NCBI GenBank assembly: GCA_003255025.1
Contig: QANY01004819.1
Location: 744,001 to 808,000 of the forward strand
Origin: Datisca glomerata
Taxonomy: Eukaryota > Streptophyta > Magnoliopsida > Cucurbitales > Datiscaceae
DNA length: 64,000 bases
Direction: 5' to 3'
Numbering within the stretch: the stretch's first letter is position 1; each line of letters starts with the position of its first letter. Below, piece by piece: positions 33,792 through 45,829 of this stretch. A model generated the notes under the pieces. The model was not told where the DNA came from and made no database searches. It saw only the letters and a program-made list of their open reading frames with translations. The position numbers were made by a program, and so were the translations under genes.

Positions 33792-36700
33792 GGGGTATGT
33801 TTTCTAGAACCTCTTACCTTCTACGCCAATATCATTTTGCATTCTCAAGTCTCACCTTTAAAAACTTACAAAAAACCCCCTCACTTATCATTTTATTTCA
33901 CCAATACCTCCTATCGTGACTTCCGTTTAAAAAACTAACGGAAGTCAATACACGTGACCCTTTTAAAGGGTAATAGGATAATTTAACACCACATGATCAC
34001 GTGTAAGTCATCGATGGCTTCTCCACCACTAACCCACTTTTGGTGGGGAAAAGAGACCCTTCGTGTACACTGCCATTTGCGAAGGGTCTTCTTCGAAGAC
34101 TTCACACTTTCTCCCTAGCGAAAGAACCCTTCGCCATCACTTTCATTTTCGAGCTCCACTGTATTTTTTGATTTCTTTTTTCACCGTCTTCTTCAATGGT
34201 GCGCACAAGAAGAGGTGGGATAGTTTGTGGTCGAGGACAATGTTGTAAGGATTCCAATGGTATAGGATGAGACAGTGAAAGTTTTGACGTTAGAAGACAA
34301 AGCAGTGAAGGTGAGTTTTGTTTCTCTATGTATATACTCGAAGATTTTAGAAAATAACAAACTTTTTTTAAGATTATTTTTAACAAAAGCATTAGGGACT
34401 ACCATTTCTATACTATTTTCAGAGGAGTGGTCTCTCATTTTTTTATTATTTTGTTTGGGGAAGTGTAGTCTGGTTTAGGGTTTGAAGTTTTTGTTTGTAT
34501 GTTGGTATAGAGTTTTGCATTCTGGTTTAGGGTTTGATATACTGTTTTCCCTTTCTGGTTTAGGATTTTGCATGGGTTTGACATACTGTTTTCCTTTTCT
34601 AATTTAGGATTTTGCATGGGTTTGACATAATGTTTGCCTTTTCTAATTTAGGATTTTACATTCTCGTATAAACATGTTTTGATTACAGTTGATTTACATT
34701 ATGAGACTGTATACTAATTAGGGTTTTACATACTGTTTTCCTTTTCTGGTCTAGAGTTTTTTATACTGCTATAAAATCTGATTGCATTCTTGTATAAAAT
34801 CTGTTTTGATTAGAGTTGATTTGCATTCAGAGATTATATTTGATTAGGTTTCACATACTAATTAGAGTTGATTGAAAATTCTGAGTTTGTATACTGTTGA
34901 TTAGAGTTGATTGGAATTCTGAGTTTTTTTACTGATTTAATTAGTGTTGATTGAAAATTCTGATAGGGTATCTGTTTTGAATTCTGAGATTATATAACGT
35001 TGATTAGAGTTGATTTGTATTGGGGAATTAGTGTTTATTGAAAATTTTGGTGTTGTCTAATATTCAAGTGATTCTGATGATCTTGATTTTGCTGATGCTG
35101 AGTCAAATGATGGTCAAACAAATGATGATTACCAGTTGCTTGAGTCAATTATTGAACCAGTTGTAGAACATACTTTTAGTTGTACTGATTTTAATGTAGT
35201 TGACACTGAGGAGGACAACTCAGATGAATTAAGAAGTTTGGATAGTGAGTCTGATGGAGAAGGTGTAAGGTGTAGGAATAGACCTAGGAATCCTGAGTTA
35301 TTCCCACAAACAAATATGAGCGATGTTCAATTCAAATGGGGGATATTGTTTGGGTTTGCAGTTGAGTTTAGGCGGGTTGTGAGGGAATACTCTATTAAGA
35401 GTGGTAGAGTTCTAAGATTTGTAAAGAATTATAGGGATACGATTAGGGTTGCATTAACTAATGAGTGTCCTTGGTTTGTATATGCGTCTTTACAAAGAGA
35501 TGAGAAAACATTTCAAATTAAATCATTCAATGATGTCCATAATTGTAATAGGACATTTTGGAATAGGTTTTCCAATTCAAGTTGGTTGTCACGGCAATAT
35601 ATGGGGCATTTGAGGAATGCACCTAACATGAGTGTTAGTGCCAAGCAAAATGCTATACGACATGATCATCTAGTGTTGGTATCAAGGATGCAAGTTTGGA
35701 GAGCTAAGAGAAAGGCTACACTTGTTATTCAAGGATCATATGATTACCAACTTACCCAACTGTGAGATTATATTGAGGAGCTACAAAAAGTTTATAAGGA
35801 TAGTTCTATTTTTATGAAAATTGAGCCTGGTAGAGGTGTAGACCTAAGTTTTAAATGTTTTATATTTGTTTGGGGGATTGTAAGAAGGGCTTTAAAGAGG
35901 GTTGTAGGCCAGTGATTAGTCTCGACGTGCCACATCAAAGGTCCCCATCCAGGACAATTACTGACTATAGTGGGAGTAGATGGAAATAAAACCCATTGTT
36001 CACAATTGCTTATGCACTAGTGGAGGTTGAAAACTGAGAGTCCTGGGAGTGGTTTTTGACTGCTTTAATTGATGATGTTAGAATTGTTAATAGATATACT
36101 TGGACATTCATAACTGATAAGCATAAATGGTTGAAATGTACACTGAAAAACTTAATACCTAATTCAGAGCATAAACATTGTGTGCGCCATATGTACAATA
36201 ATTTTAAGGAGGATTTCAAAGGTCTCGCTTTGAAAAACAGATTGTGGAGTTGTGCTAGGAGTACAACAATAGTTCAATTTTTGTCTAAAATGGAAAAGCT
36301 AACGGAAGAACATCTAGGGGCTTATGAATGGTTGCATGCAAAACATCGTGCTTCATAGACTAGGTCTCACTTTCAGACCTTCCCCAAGTGCGATATGTTG
36401 TCAAACAACCTTTGTGAGTCATTTAATGCTGCAATTTTGGAAGCTAGGGATAGGCCTATCTCGACTATGCTTAAAAAAAGGGTTATATTTGATGATTCGA
36501 ATGACGAAGAAAATAGAGAGTGCCTCTCCAAAAGCATGTGCAATAGCTGCGAAGAATAAAATAAATGGCGCATTTTGCCTACCTAAATGGACTGGAGGAG
36601 GGAAATTTGAAGTATTTCATGCTACTGGACCAGTTAGTATAGTGAATTTAGAGCCAAAGACTTATTTTCTGTTTAATTATGCTTTATTTGTTAAATTACT

Positions 36701-38304
36701 TATTTTTTATATTTAATTATATTCTGTTGTTTAATTGTAGGCTTCTGAACCAATGACATATGCTTCCTAATGGTCTCAACCAGCGGCAAATGCTTCCCAG
36801 AGGGTTGATACAGTGCAACCATCACTTTCTGAACCAGTGGCAAATGCTTCCCAGAGGTCTGAACCAATGTATGTCTCTCAATCTCCTGCCTTGGTGACGT
36901 CTCCTGCGAGAATGACAGTCCTTAAGAAGCAATCCACCCGAAAGACGATCAGAGCATTATTCACAAATGAAGTTAAACGCATTTCTTCCCCTTAGTCAAC
37001 TTTGAACAATGATTGTGGGAATTTATTGTTGATATCTTGTGTCAATATTTTGTGAAGGAGGATGTTGGGAATTTTTTGTGGGTAGTTTGATTCTGTATGT
37101 TTATATTTTTAAAGGATGATATTTATGTCAACAGTTTGATTCTGTATATTTATATTTTGCGGAGGATGGTGTTTATTTTTGTGGGTAGTGTAATGTGAAG
37201 GTTGTTTGAAAATATTTTGTAAGGGTATTGAATATTGTTTAAGGTTGATTAATTATGAAGGGATGTTTAAATTGATTAACTCAATTGATGTCTTTTAGCT
37301 CATTAATTATTTTTGAGAATATTATTCTCTCTCTCAACTTAAAGATCAAAATTTGTAAATGTAAATTTAACCTTAACTTTTCATAGATCAAAATAGCTTA
37401 CAACATCAGCATAACCAAATCAGTATTAAGCTTAGTTACGAGCTAAATATCCTTACAATTGAAGTACACAAACATCAACAACAACATAACCTAAACCAAA
37501 ATAAACTTAAATACAAGACTAATACTCTTAAAATTTGAAGTAAATAGACATCAACAATAAGCATATGCACATCATCAACTTCAATATATTGGATTGTAAA
37601 ATTCTATTTTCGCACTCAAGTCTGGTCATTCCTCTTAATAACCCAATGATAATATTGTTTACTCTTTCACACATGGGTGAGCCTGACCACATAAAAAACA
37701 TGCATTCTCCATTGTTCTGCAAAGCAAAAATTTAGTAAAAATTACAAACAATTATGAGAAACAGGTCCTTCCAATTTTAGTTAACATGGAGGTTCCAATT
37801 TCAGTACAAAATTGAGGTGGAGAAGTGAAAAAATTTCCTTCTAGTCTTATGCATTTTTTTAGAACAGGCATAAAAGCTTCTTCCCGGGTCAAATCAATCC
37901 AAGAAGACTTCAATTATGAAGAAATACTGTAGTAGCAGGATGGAGCTCCCATAGAAGAAGTGAAAAACCATGAAGGAATTGTAGGGAAAAGGGGTTTGTC
38001 GCGAGTGCAAGCAGAAATAAGGAAGGGGGTTTGGCGTCTTTTCTTATAGAGAAAATGGGGTTGGTGACGAAGCAACATGGATGGATGACACATGGTAATG
38101 GGATATTAAATTATCTCATTACCCATTAAAAGAGTCACGCGTAAGTCACGTGTATTGATTTCCGTCAATTTTTTGAACGGAAGTCACGGTAGGAAATATG
38201 ATGAAACAAAATGAAAAGTGAAATGGATTTTCTGAAAGATTTTAAATGTGAGAGTGTAAAATGATATAAGTGTATAAAGGTTGAGGGTCCATTATAGTTA
38301 ACCC
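33792..38304 (+). mobile_element. Mutator-like element (MULE) with decayed mudrA-type transposase
   Basis: A 4513-bp element bounded by a perfect 9-bp duplication TTAATTTAA. The left end begins GGGGTATGTTTTC; the right end, inverted, begins GGGTTAACTATAATGG. TIR similarity runs about 230 bases through ATATCATTTT, CGTGACTTCCGTT, AATACACGTGAC and GGTAAT blocks. Inside, after a leader with repeated gtttaggg/ttttgcat words (34470-34800), lies a plus-strand transposase remnant. The intact duplication suggests a moderately young insertion, although the coding region is dead. Confidence 0.9.
35050..36995 (+). pseudogene. MULE transposase (mudrA-like) pseudogene
   Basis: An acidic leader (35080-35280) precedes a Mutator DNA-binding region (VQFKWGILFGFAVEFRRVVREY, CPWFVYASL, FQIKSFNDVHNC, 35315-35560). 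After a stop at 35763, the MULE catalytic region follows in broken frames: GPHPGQLLT near 35940, DGNKTHCS, then ALIDDVRIVNRYTWTFITDKHK and HCVRHMYNNFK (36060-36210). A late piece gives SNNLCESFNAAILEARDRP. The SWIM zinc-finger region is only partly traceable (36550-36650), and 36780-36995 is a Ser/Gln-rich tail. Multiple stops and frameshifts make it non-functional. Confidence 0.75.
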
Positions 38305-38313
38305 TTAATTTAA
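38305..38313 (+). repeat. Target site duplication, right copy (TTAATTTAA)
   Basis: Identical to 33783-33791. The bases after it include two and a half copies of a 22-base repeat (aaagagaaacttactatta). Confidence 0.9.
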
Positions 38314-38646
38314 AAGAGAAACTTACTATTAAAAGAGAAACTTACTATTAAAAGCGAAACTTATCACATCATCTTTCACTACTAATGATAAATACATAGG
38401 ATTCACTATTAGAAGAAATCTATTACCATGTTTTTCACTGTTCACGTATAGTTTGACTTGATTCATCCATATTAACAATGAGAAAAAAATCTTCCTCACT
38501 TTCTTGGCAGTTAATTAGGAACCTTTTAATTTTAAATAAAAGTCACATTTGAACTCTGAAAAAGAAGAACAAACCAAAAAATTCCAAGCCATCAGTATAT
38601 GTGGTTCAAATTTCCTCTTTGGACTCTCACCCACATTTCCATCCAT

Positions 38647-38656
38647 TATAAAAAAA
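38647..38656 (+). promoter_or_regulatory. Probable TATA box of PGR5
   Basis: TATAAAAAAA lies about 150 bases before the PGR5 ATG, in a region otherwise rich in A and C, at a spacing that suits a plant core promoter. Only about 490 bases separate the MULE's right end from the start codon. Confidence 0.5.
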
Positions 38657-38801
38657 ACCCAAGGCTCTTAATTTTACAAAAATAAAATATCCCTCCTTTC
38701 AACCAAATAAAACCCCATAAAAACCATCTATTCCAATTCTTAACAATCAAACACCCCCTTCAAAAACCCCTTTTGAATTTTGAATTGTATCTAAAATTCC
38801 A

Positions 38802-39571
38802 ATGGCAATTTCAATTTCAGCGGCTGGGTTTAAAGGAGGAATGAGTTCTTCATTCAAAGGGAATTGGGGAAAAAGTTCAATAATGGGCGGTGAAGAATAT
38901 GGAAGGTTAGCAAATTCATGGCAGTTGCAGCAGGTTAGGGTAAAAAAGGGAGTAAGAGGTCAGCCAATGATGAAGAACGTAAATGAAGGAAAAGGTGTAT
39001 TTGCTCCTCTTGTTGTTGTTACTCGTAATCTTATTGGGAAGAAACAATTCAATCAGCTTAGAGGCAAAGCCATTGCCTTGCATTCTCAGGTAACATTTTC
39101 TTTTTCTTTTCTTTTTTTTTTCCTTTTTTCTTGTTGGGTTTTTAATTTGTTCTAACTATTTTATTTATTTTTCCTGTCGTGTCAAATTTCTTTGATTTCA
39201 ATGTTAGTTCATCTAGACTATTTCAGTGCTAGAAACTTGAAGGAAGTTGTTGATGTTGTTAAAGAATATCTATGGAGTTTAAAATATATTTCTTTATATT
39301 TGGTAGAGTTTTGACGCGTGTTCATCACAGATGATTATTAGAAAAATACATATTAAATAAATGTAGTTAATTTTATTACATCAAATTGCTTTTCAAATTC
39401 ATTTTTCTACATAAAAGCGATTTGAGAATTTTTTTAATTGATGTAATTTGTTGGAAATGGTGACAGGTAATTACAGAGTTCTGCAAATCAATAGGAGCTG
39501 ATGGAAAGCAAAGACAAGGATTGATTAGGTTGGCCAAGAAGAATGGAGAAAAACTAGGGTTTCTTGCATGA
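38802..39571 (+). CDS. PGR5: PROTON GRADIENT REGULATION 5 (chloroplast cyclic electron flow)
   Basis: Two exons, 38802-39089 and 39467-39571, join in phase 0 and encode 130 residues. The first 60 or so form a Ser/Gly/Lys-rich plastid transit peptide. The mature part contains VFAPLVVVTRNLIGKKQFNQ and RGKAIALHSQ, then VITEFCKSIGADGKQRQGL and LAKKNGEKLGFLA, the strongly conserved PGR5 core. PGR5 acts at thylakoids with PGRL1 in antimycin-sensitive cyclic electron flow around photosystem I, building the proton gradient and protecting PSI. Length is close to the usual 133 residues. The intron begins GTAACA and ends TGACAG. The gene is intact, and a MULE sits immediately upstream. Confidence 0.95.
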
Positions 39572-40550
39572 TTCAGACTTTATAATTACTATTTTGTCAT
39601 CTCCTTCAAACTTATTCAAATTCAGATCATCTTAGTTTCAGTGAGGAATTATATTGTAAAAACTAGATATCTTTCCCCTAATCTTATGCCCTCAACTACT
39701 CAGTTTAGCTGTAATATTTTCTTCCAATTTATTAAACAAGACTCTGGAAAATGGCAATTCCTTTAGATTCTCATAAAGCTATTCTCCTAAGTCCTACCGT
39801 GATAAAGGTTAGAATTGGATCACCTCCTTCCTCGTTCGTTTGATATTATTGAACAGCTCAGATCCGAGTTATAAGAAAAATTTAAAAAAAAATCCTAAGC
39901 TTTCAGTAGTAGTTTTTACGATATAACACCTTTAGTTGTGATAGAATTAGAGGTGATTATGTTCAACGAAGAAAAAAAATCTTACTTTTTGAAGTCAGAT
40001 TGGGATTGTCCAGTAAGGGACGGTAACTACGATCAACAAGATGAGTTAAGACAAATGACTATGTTCACCCAAATCCAAGAGAATGGGTTTCAGTCACATT
40101 GTTTTCCTTCTTCTCCCATTAAAATTTGCAGCTTTGACGGAAAAATAAAATTTAAGCCGTCTGTAAATGCACAAGACAAGATTGGGGAACAATGAACTAT
40201 TATAATCTAAACCAATCTACAGAAAAAACGTTTCTCAATCATGAGCCTTCTGCAGCAATGCAGTTTATACAGAGTTCATTCCTTCAATGCCACAGCACAA
40301 AATTAAGCAGAAAGAAACAAAGAAAAGCAGTAATGACTATTCAATTATAATTAAGATCTCTGAATATTCAAGATATGAAGTAGGAAGAAAGAACCTCCAT
40401 GGAGGAGAGAAAGCAGCAAAGCCAAAGAGAAAAAATATCGCGCCTAGTACTTCTTTAATCTAGTATCTCAAACCGAGCACATATCATAAATCAGTCTTCT
40501 GTTCTTTCCAAGTACACTGCAGTGATATAGCGGTGAACACAATCAAATCA
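39572..40550. other. Convergent intergenic region (PGR5 and eIF(iso)4E 3' ends)
   Basis: Contains both 3' UTRs. An 85-codon open frame at 39938-40195 has no recognised motif and no visible promoter. I regard it as chance. Confidence 0.5.
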
Positions 40551-40554
40551 GTGT

Positions 40555-42656
40555 TCAGACATTGTAGCGAATTTTTGCGGATTTTTCCCTTTTAGAGTCA
40601 TCCTGCAACAGCAAAAGCAATGAGGTAAACAAGAATTAACATGCTCAGATGATGAAATTACCAAAAGTCAAGTTTTTACATGGAAGCTGTAAGTCATCTT
40701 ATCCGTCACATCAATTATCTCCTTCCATTTCCTCCCGATGCTCATCTAGATAAATAGATGGAAACAACAACATTAATCACCTCTCAAGTCTCAACCTTGT
40801 CACTTGAAAAAAGGAATAGCATTTGTAATACAATTAAAATCAGTTACCAACTTCTTCCAATCTGAGGGTTGGTTTCCAAGGTCAAGTATTAAGTTTCAGA
40901 TTAAATGCACGGTATGCACGTGGAATGGAATATTCAAGACCAAATTAAGCATGATTGTTATGACATTTTCTTTTTAGTCACTAAGACACCAAAAATTTGA
41001 AGTACAATAAGATATGAGTGGTTTTAAATGCTTCAATATTATATATATAGATGCGGGGGCACACACAAAACTAAAAAAGCACAAAAGAAAGATCACAACT
41101 GTCTAAAGGTTGGTTTCCTAGTGATGATCTAAAGAATGATCTATTCTTTACAAGAAAGTAAAAAAGAAACTAAAAATTCTCTCCAAAGGATTAGGAATCC
41201 CTTCAAAGACTCCTTTGTTTCTCTCATGCCAAATGGTCCACGAAATGCAGAGAAAAATGGTTCTCCAAATTTTCTTGTCCACCAAGCCTTTACCAGAAAA
41301 TTCCACCTGAACAAAACCCCCTTAACCGAGCCTGGCATAGACCACATGCTATACCCACTGAATCTAAAATTCTGTTCCACAAGGAAGAAGAAACAGTGCA
41401 GTGCAGAAACGTGCAAAAACAAGACATCCAACAAACGCTGAATAAAATTACTCTAAGACAAGATTTTACTCAATGATCACTCAAGGGTGAACGCTTCATC
41501 ATAATGTCAAATTCGTGAATAAATGGAATACATGGTTCATAACCATTAAACTACAGGCTATAGTCTTAATATATAAACTCCACATAAGAAACTTCCTTTC
41601 CTTATGTTAAACAAATGGTTAAGGATATTTAAAAAAAAAACAGAGATTAAAATTTGCAAGAATCCCAGCTGAGTGAACGTACTTCATCGAAGAAACATTA
41701 CAAGCATAACAAATTAACATGTCCAAACCTGTGCAGCCTCATTGCTAGCTGTCTTCGTCCACAAATGAAGTTTGTCCTGCCTCTGACGCACACTGGCAAC
41801 CACACCACAGATCTCATCGGCTTCATCAAATTGCTCCCCGATCAAGGCCATTAACTAGTAAAAGAATGATCGATATTACTAATTTTTTACGTAAATCTCA
41901 TTAAGCAGTAGCCATAACCATAACCAATACAAACTATTCTCAACCTATGATTCATACCGTTTCTAGCCACATATTATCAAGGTCGGCTTTCCTGTTGCTT
42001 GTGACAGTCCATTTACCTCCATTTGCACACTCAGGATCCTCCCATTTCGGTTGAATCCCAGCTTTGAACAAGTGGAAGTCTGCATTTGCAGGGAACTTGC
42101 TCGGCTTGAATATTTGATCATACAAACTGCACAAAGAGATCATAGTCAAGTAACGGTTTTTGGTTCAGAACAGTAAAACTTTTCACCTCCTTTTATTTTG
42201 CCTCAATTCCTCTCAGTAGCCAAATACAATATAACTAGAGAAACTAATTCAATTTCAACCGAACTCGAAAAGTGAGAAAGCACTGTATTGAACAGAAAAT
42301 ATGTGCAAATTCCAACACAAACGCTAATCATAATTCAGATATAGAGCAGAATATCCAACAGGTCATCAAAAGATAAAGATAATTAATGCAAAATCGACAA
42401 CAAAATCAAATTCTAATCGAGGAGGGCGAGTGGAAAATACGTACCACCAAAACTCTTCGACGGTATCGAAGGTGTAGACTTTGCGGAGGAAGGCACCCCA
42501 GGCAGCACCTTGTTTGGGTATCGGTTGGTTGTCAAACCAAAACGCCCACTTTCTTTCCAAGCTATGGGACTGCTTCTTTGTCGTCGCAGACTCTTCCACA
42601 GCCTCCGATTGCGCTGCCGCTACACCACTAACCTCGATCCCCACCTCAGTTGCCAT
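40555..42656 (-). CDS. eIF(iso)4E: Eukaryotic translation initiation factor iso 4E (cap-binding)
   Basis: Five exons (42445-42656, 41958-42126, 41729-41854, 40680-40745, 40555-40602) total 621 bases and encode 206 residues. Family features: [14 protein letters not shown], the [13 protein letters not shown] segment with cap-stacking Trp53, PKWEDPE with Trp99-Glu100, [14 protein letters not shown] with Trp159, and the end IRYNV. The protein binds the mRNA cap and pairs with eIF(iso)4G to form the plant-specific eIF(iso)4F. In many plants it is also a potyvirus susceptibility factor through VPg binding. The exon layout matches plant 4E genes. All junctions keep frame and obey GT-AG. A viral-derived locus begins about 0.4 kb upstream of the start codon. 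Confidence 0.95.
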
Positions 42657-43040
42657 TTAAATTTTGCTTGAAATTCAGTTTAGCTCCTTTCACCGAATAG
42701 TTAGGGATGCGGAACTGAAATCGAACAATTAATGTAGACGGCTTTTTTGCTTACGATGTTTCTCTTTATGGGCCTTCCTCGGGCTCTTCTGGACTCGGCT
42801 ATTGAGAGTCTGGACTTTATACAAGAATAGCAAACATTCACGGACTTAATGTAAAATTATACAATTAATTTTATAATCATAAAAAATAATCAATTTTATA
42901 GATTCATTATAAAAAAATATGTATATGTCTATTATACCATTTTACTAGCATTTAAAATCTCTCTCTACCCCTGAAAATTCAAAGTATATCAAATTTAATC
43001 TCTCTCTCCTTCTCTCCCCGTCTCTCAGGCTTATATATAT
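42657..43040. other. eIF(iso)4E 5' flank
   Basis: Under 400 bases between the eIF(iso)4E start codon and the caulimovirid locus, presumably holding the native minus-strand promoter. No clear TATA box stands out. A (TA)n run occurs at 43031-43042. Confidence 0.5.
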
Positions 43041-43067
43041 ATAGATTGTCTCTCTAAAGATACCGAA

Positions 43068-43104
43068 GATAGTACTGATGATGACTTTGCACATCAGTAC
43101 TATC
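43068..43104 (+). repeat. 13-bp perfect stem-loop at the left edge of the viral locus
   Basis: GATAGTACTGATG (43068-43080) and CATCAGTACTATC (43092-43104) are perfect inverted copies with an 11-base loop. In one frame the segment encodes an acidic stretch like the coat C-terminus, so it may be viral. Confidence 0.8.
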
Positions 43105-43173
43105 TCTGAGTCTGACTCTTCTACGACCTGTGACCAACTAGACCATCATTGTTGCTCTAAGACATGAAACACG

Positions 43174-43560
43174 ATGACTGAAACCAACTATTGGAATGCA
43201 ATAGTTGAGATGAACGGCCTGAATCTAACTGGACCAAGTCTTAATGTCTTAACCAATACCCATCAATCTCGTCTCGCCACAACTGACCAGATAACTGATC
43301 CAGAAATGAAATTAAAGTTTTTAGAAAGTTGTTTTAAGACTTATACTACAACTGCCCCTGAGATCAGGCCTATTGAAAACTACAGTATGAAAAAGCTCTT
43401 AAATCGTATTCAACAAGACTTTTTACCTACCAAACCTGTTACCATTTCAGATCTAAAAATGAAAACTAATAAAATTAAGTCTGAAATTCAACAGCTCGAG
43501 ACAACTAATCAAATCCTTTCCCGGGATCTCAATCTCCTTAAATAGTCCACTACCAAAGGG
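43174..43560 (+). pseudogene. Caulimovirid ORF1: region between coat and protease
   Basis: An open frame of 123 codons rich in Thr, Asn and Gln ends with a heptad-like segment (MKTNKIKSEIQQLETTNQ) that may form a coiled coil. A similar segment commonly precedes the protease in caulimovirid ORF1 copies in plant genomes. A stop at 43543-43545 separates it from a Thr/Ser/Pro-rich linker (43550-43690). Confidence 0.6.
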
Positions 43561-43699
43561 CAAACCCCTTTAGACTCAGCTACGAGTTCCTCACCAGATC
43601 AGCCTAGTCAGACTTCAGATCAGACCAATCCCATTACTCCAGATCAGACTAAGGATAATAATCCTTATTTATTTCTTCTTACCAAGTCACTCTCCAGAA

Positions 43700-44460
43700 A
43701 TGGTATACTAAGATTACCGTAGTAATCAAACCAAACTTCGCCATTACCGATGCCATCGTCTTAGTTGATAGTTGTGCTGATATGAATTGTATTCATGAAA
43801 GGTTAATCTCTATCAAATACTTCCAGAAAATCGCTCAATCTCTTACAAATATTAGTGGTAATTCTATGCGGATCCAGTATAAAATACATGAAGCACTTAT
43901 ATGCTAACATGGTGTTTGCTTATCTGTATCATTTGTTTTAATAAAAAACATGATACAAATTATCATTCTAGGCAATCCTTTTTTAAATTCTATTATGCCT
44001 ATTACCAGAATTGATACCTCATGTATTTATACTGTAATTAACAATTCTAGTAGTATCTTTGAATTCATTACAAAACCATATACAGAGGAAGTTAATCTCA
44101 TAAAACATCTTATTGAGAATAGGACTAACCAGTTAAATTTGATAATAGAAAGAAATCCACTTTCTTACTATTGATCAACGTATGCTAACAGGGTGTTTGC
44201 TTATCTGTATCATTTGTTTTAATAAAAAACATGATACAAATTATCATTCTAGGCAATCCTTTTTTAAATTCTATTATGCCTATTACCAGAATTGATACCT
44301 CATGTATTTATACTGTAATTAATAATTCTAGTATTATCTTTGAATTCATTACAAAACCATATACAAAGGAAATTAATCTCATAAAACATCTTATTGAGAA
44401 TAGGACTAACCAGTTAAATTTGATAACAGAAAGAAATCCACTTTCTTACTATTGATCAAC
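43700..44460 (+). pseudogene. Caulimovirid aspartic protease region with a 281-bp tandem duplication
   Basis: The catalytic motif region reads VDSCADMNCI (the family norm is DSGAD, so the Gly is replaced by Cys) near 43760, followed downstream by IILGNPF. A segment of 281 bases (about 43890-44170) is repeated directly (about 44171-44451) with only a handful of substitutions, so the IILGNPF part occurs twice. Stops break the frame. Not functional. Confidence 0.7.
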
Positions 44461-44469
44461 GTATACAAC

Positions 44470-45820
44470 ATCCTACAATACAGAATAAAATAAAAACAAT
44501 TTTACATGAATTTAAAACAGAAATCTGTAGTGATATCCCAAATGCTTTTTGTGATAGAAAGAAACATATTATATCTCTACCGTATAATCAAGATTTTAAT
44601 GAGAAAAATACTCCTTCTAATCCAGACCTAGCCAGATGAAAATTGAATATTTAGATATATGTAAAACAAAAATAGAATTCTTTATACAGAAAAAATTAAT
44701 ACGACCCGGTAAATCTCCTTGGAGTTGTACTAGATTCTATGTTAATAAAAACACCGAGATTGAAAGAGGATCACCTAGGTTAGTGATCAATCATAAACCG
44801 CTTAATGATGCTTTACAATGTATATGAAATCCTATACCTAATAAAAAGATATCTTGACAGACTGTATAATTTCATAATTTTCTCCAAATTTGATTTAAAA
44901 TCAGGATTTTAGTAAATACAAATAGCTGAACAGGATAAGCATAAAAACTGCTTTTACAGTACCTTTTGACCATTATGAATGGAACGTTTTACCATTTGGA
45001 GTTAAAAAATGATCCTTCTGAATTTCAGCATATCATGAATGATATATTTAATTCTTATACTACATTTATTATATGTGAAATGGCTTAGTTCTGTCTGCCA
45101 GCAAAATGAAAATATGTCAAACGACAGTTAGATTTTTATGTCATAATATTTCTAATGGCACTATTATCTCCAAAACCGTAGTATTGAATTCGCTTTTAAA
45201 TTTTCAGATGAAATCAACTATAAGACCCAACTACAAAGATGTCTAGGGTGTCTTAATTATATTCAGGACTTTTATCCACAGTTAGCACATGATACTTCTA
45301 TTCTTAATAATAGACTTTAGAAAAATCATGTTCCTTGAACTCCAGTTGATACTCTTGCCATTAAGAAAATTAAAGAGAAAATTAAACAATTATATTGTTT
45401 ATCTCTGCCTAATCCTAATTGGCACAAAATTGTAGAAATTGATGTTTCCAATTTACGCTATGGAGGTATTCTAAAACAGCTCAACCCCCATAAATAGAAA
45501 AAAGAGCTTTTAAGATTCACATCTGACACTTAGAAAGGGCCAACAAAACATTATCCTACTATTAAATAAGAATGCTTAGCTATAAATAAATGTGTTCTTA
45601 AATTCCAGGATGATTTACTTAACCAACATTTTCTAATTCGCGTTGATTGCTCTGCTGCTAAACAAATATTTAAAAAAGACGTGCATAATCTTGCATCGAA
45701 ACATATATTTGCCTATTGGAAGAGTATTTTATCAGTATTTGACTTTGATATTGAATATATCAAAGGTGAACAAAACTCTATCCCTGACTTTTTAACTCGT
45801 GAATATTTACAGGGATAACC
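44470..45820 (+). pseudogene. Caulimovirid reverse transcriptase / RNase H remnant
   Basis: Early RT motifs are present (FFIQKKLIRPGKSPWSC, PRLVINHKPLND at 44670-44810). The next part is full of stops. The expected YxDD catalytic box is not visible around 45060-45090, where sequence appears lost. RNase H motifs follow from about 45430 (EIDVSNLRYGGILKQ, LIRVDCSAAKQI), and the end FDFDIEYIKGEQNSIPDFLTRE is typical of the caulimovirid RNase H terminus. Confidence 0.8.
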
Positions 45821-45829
45821 GAATGAGTA

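Noticed and set aside
39938..40195. Protein-coding frame downstream of PGR5
   Set aside because: No motif, no visible promoter, and biased only by local composition.
41136..41441. Frames on both strands within eIF(iso)4E intron 3
   Set aside because: They lie entirely inside a well-supported intron and match nothing known.
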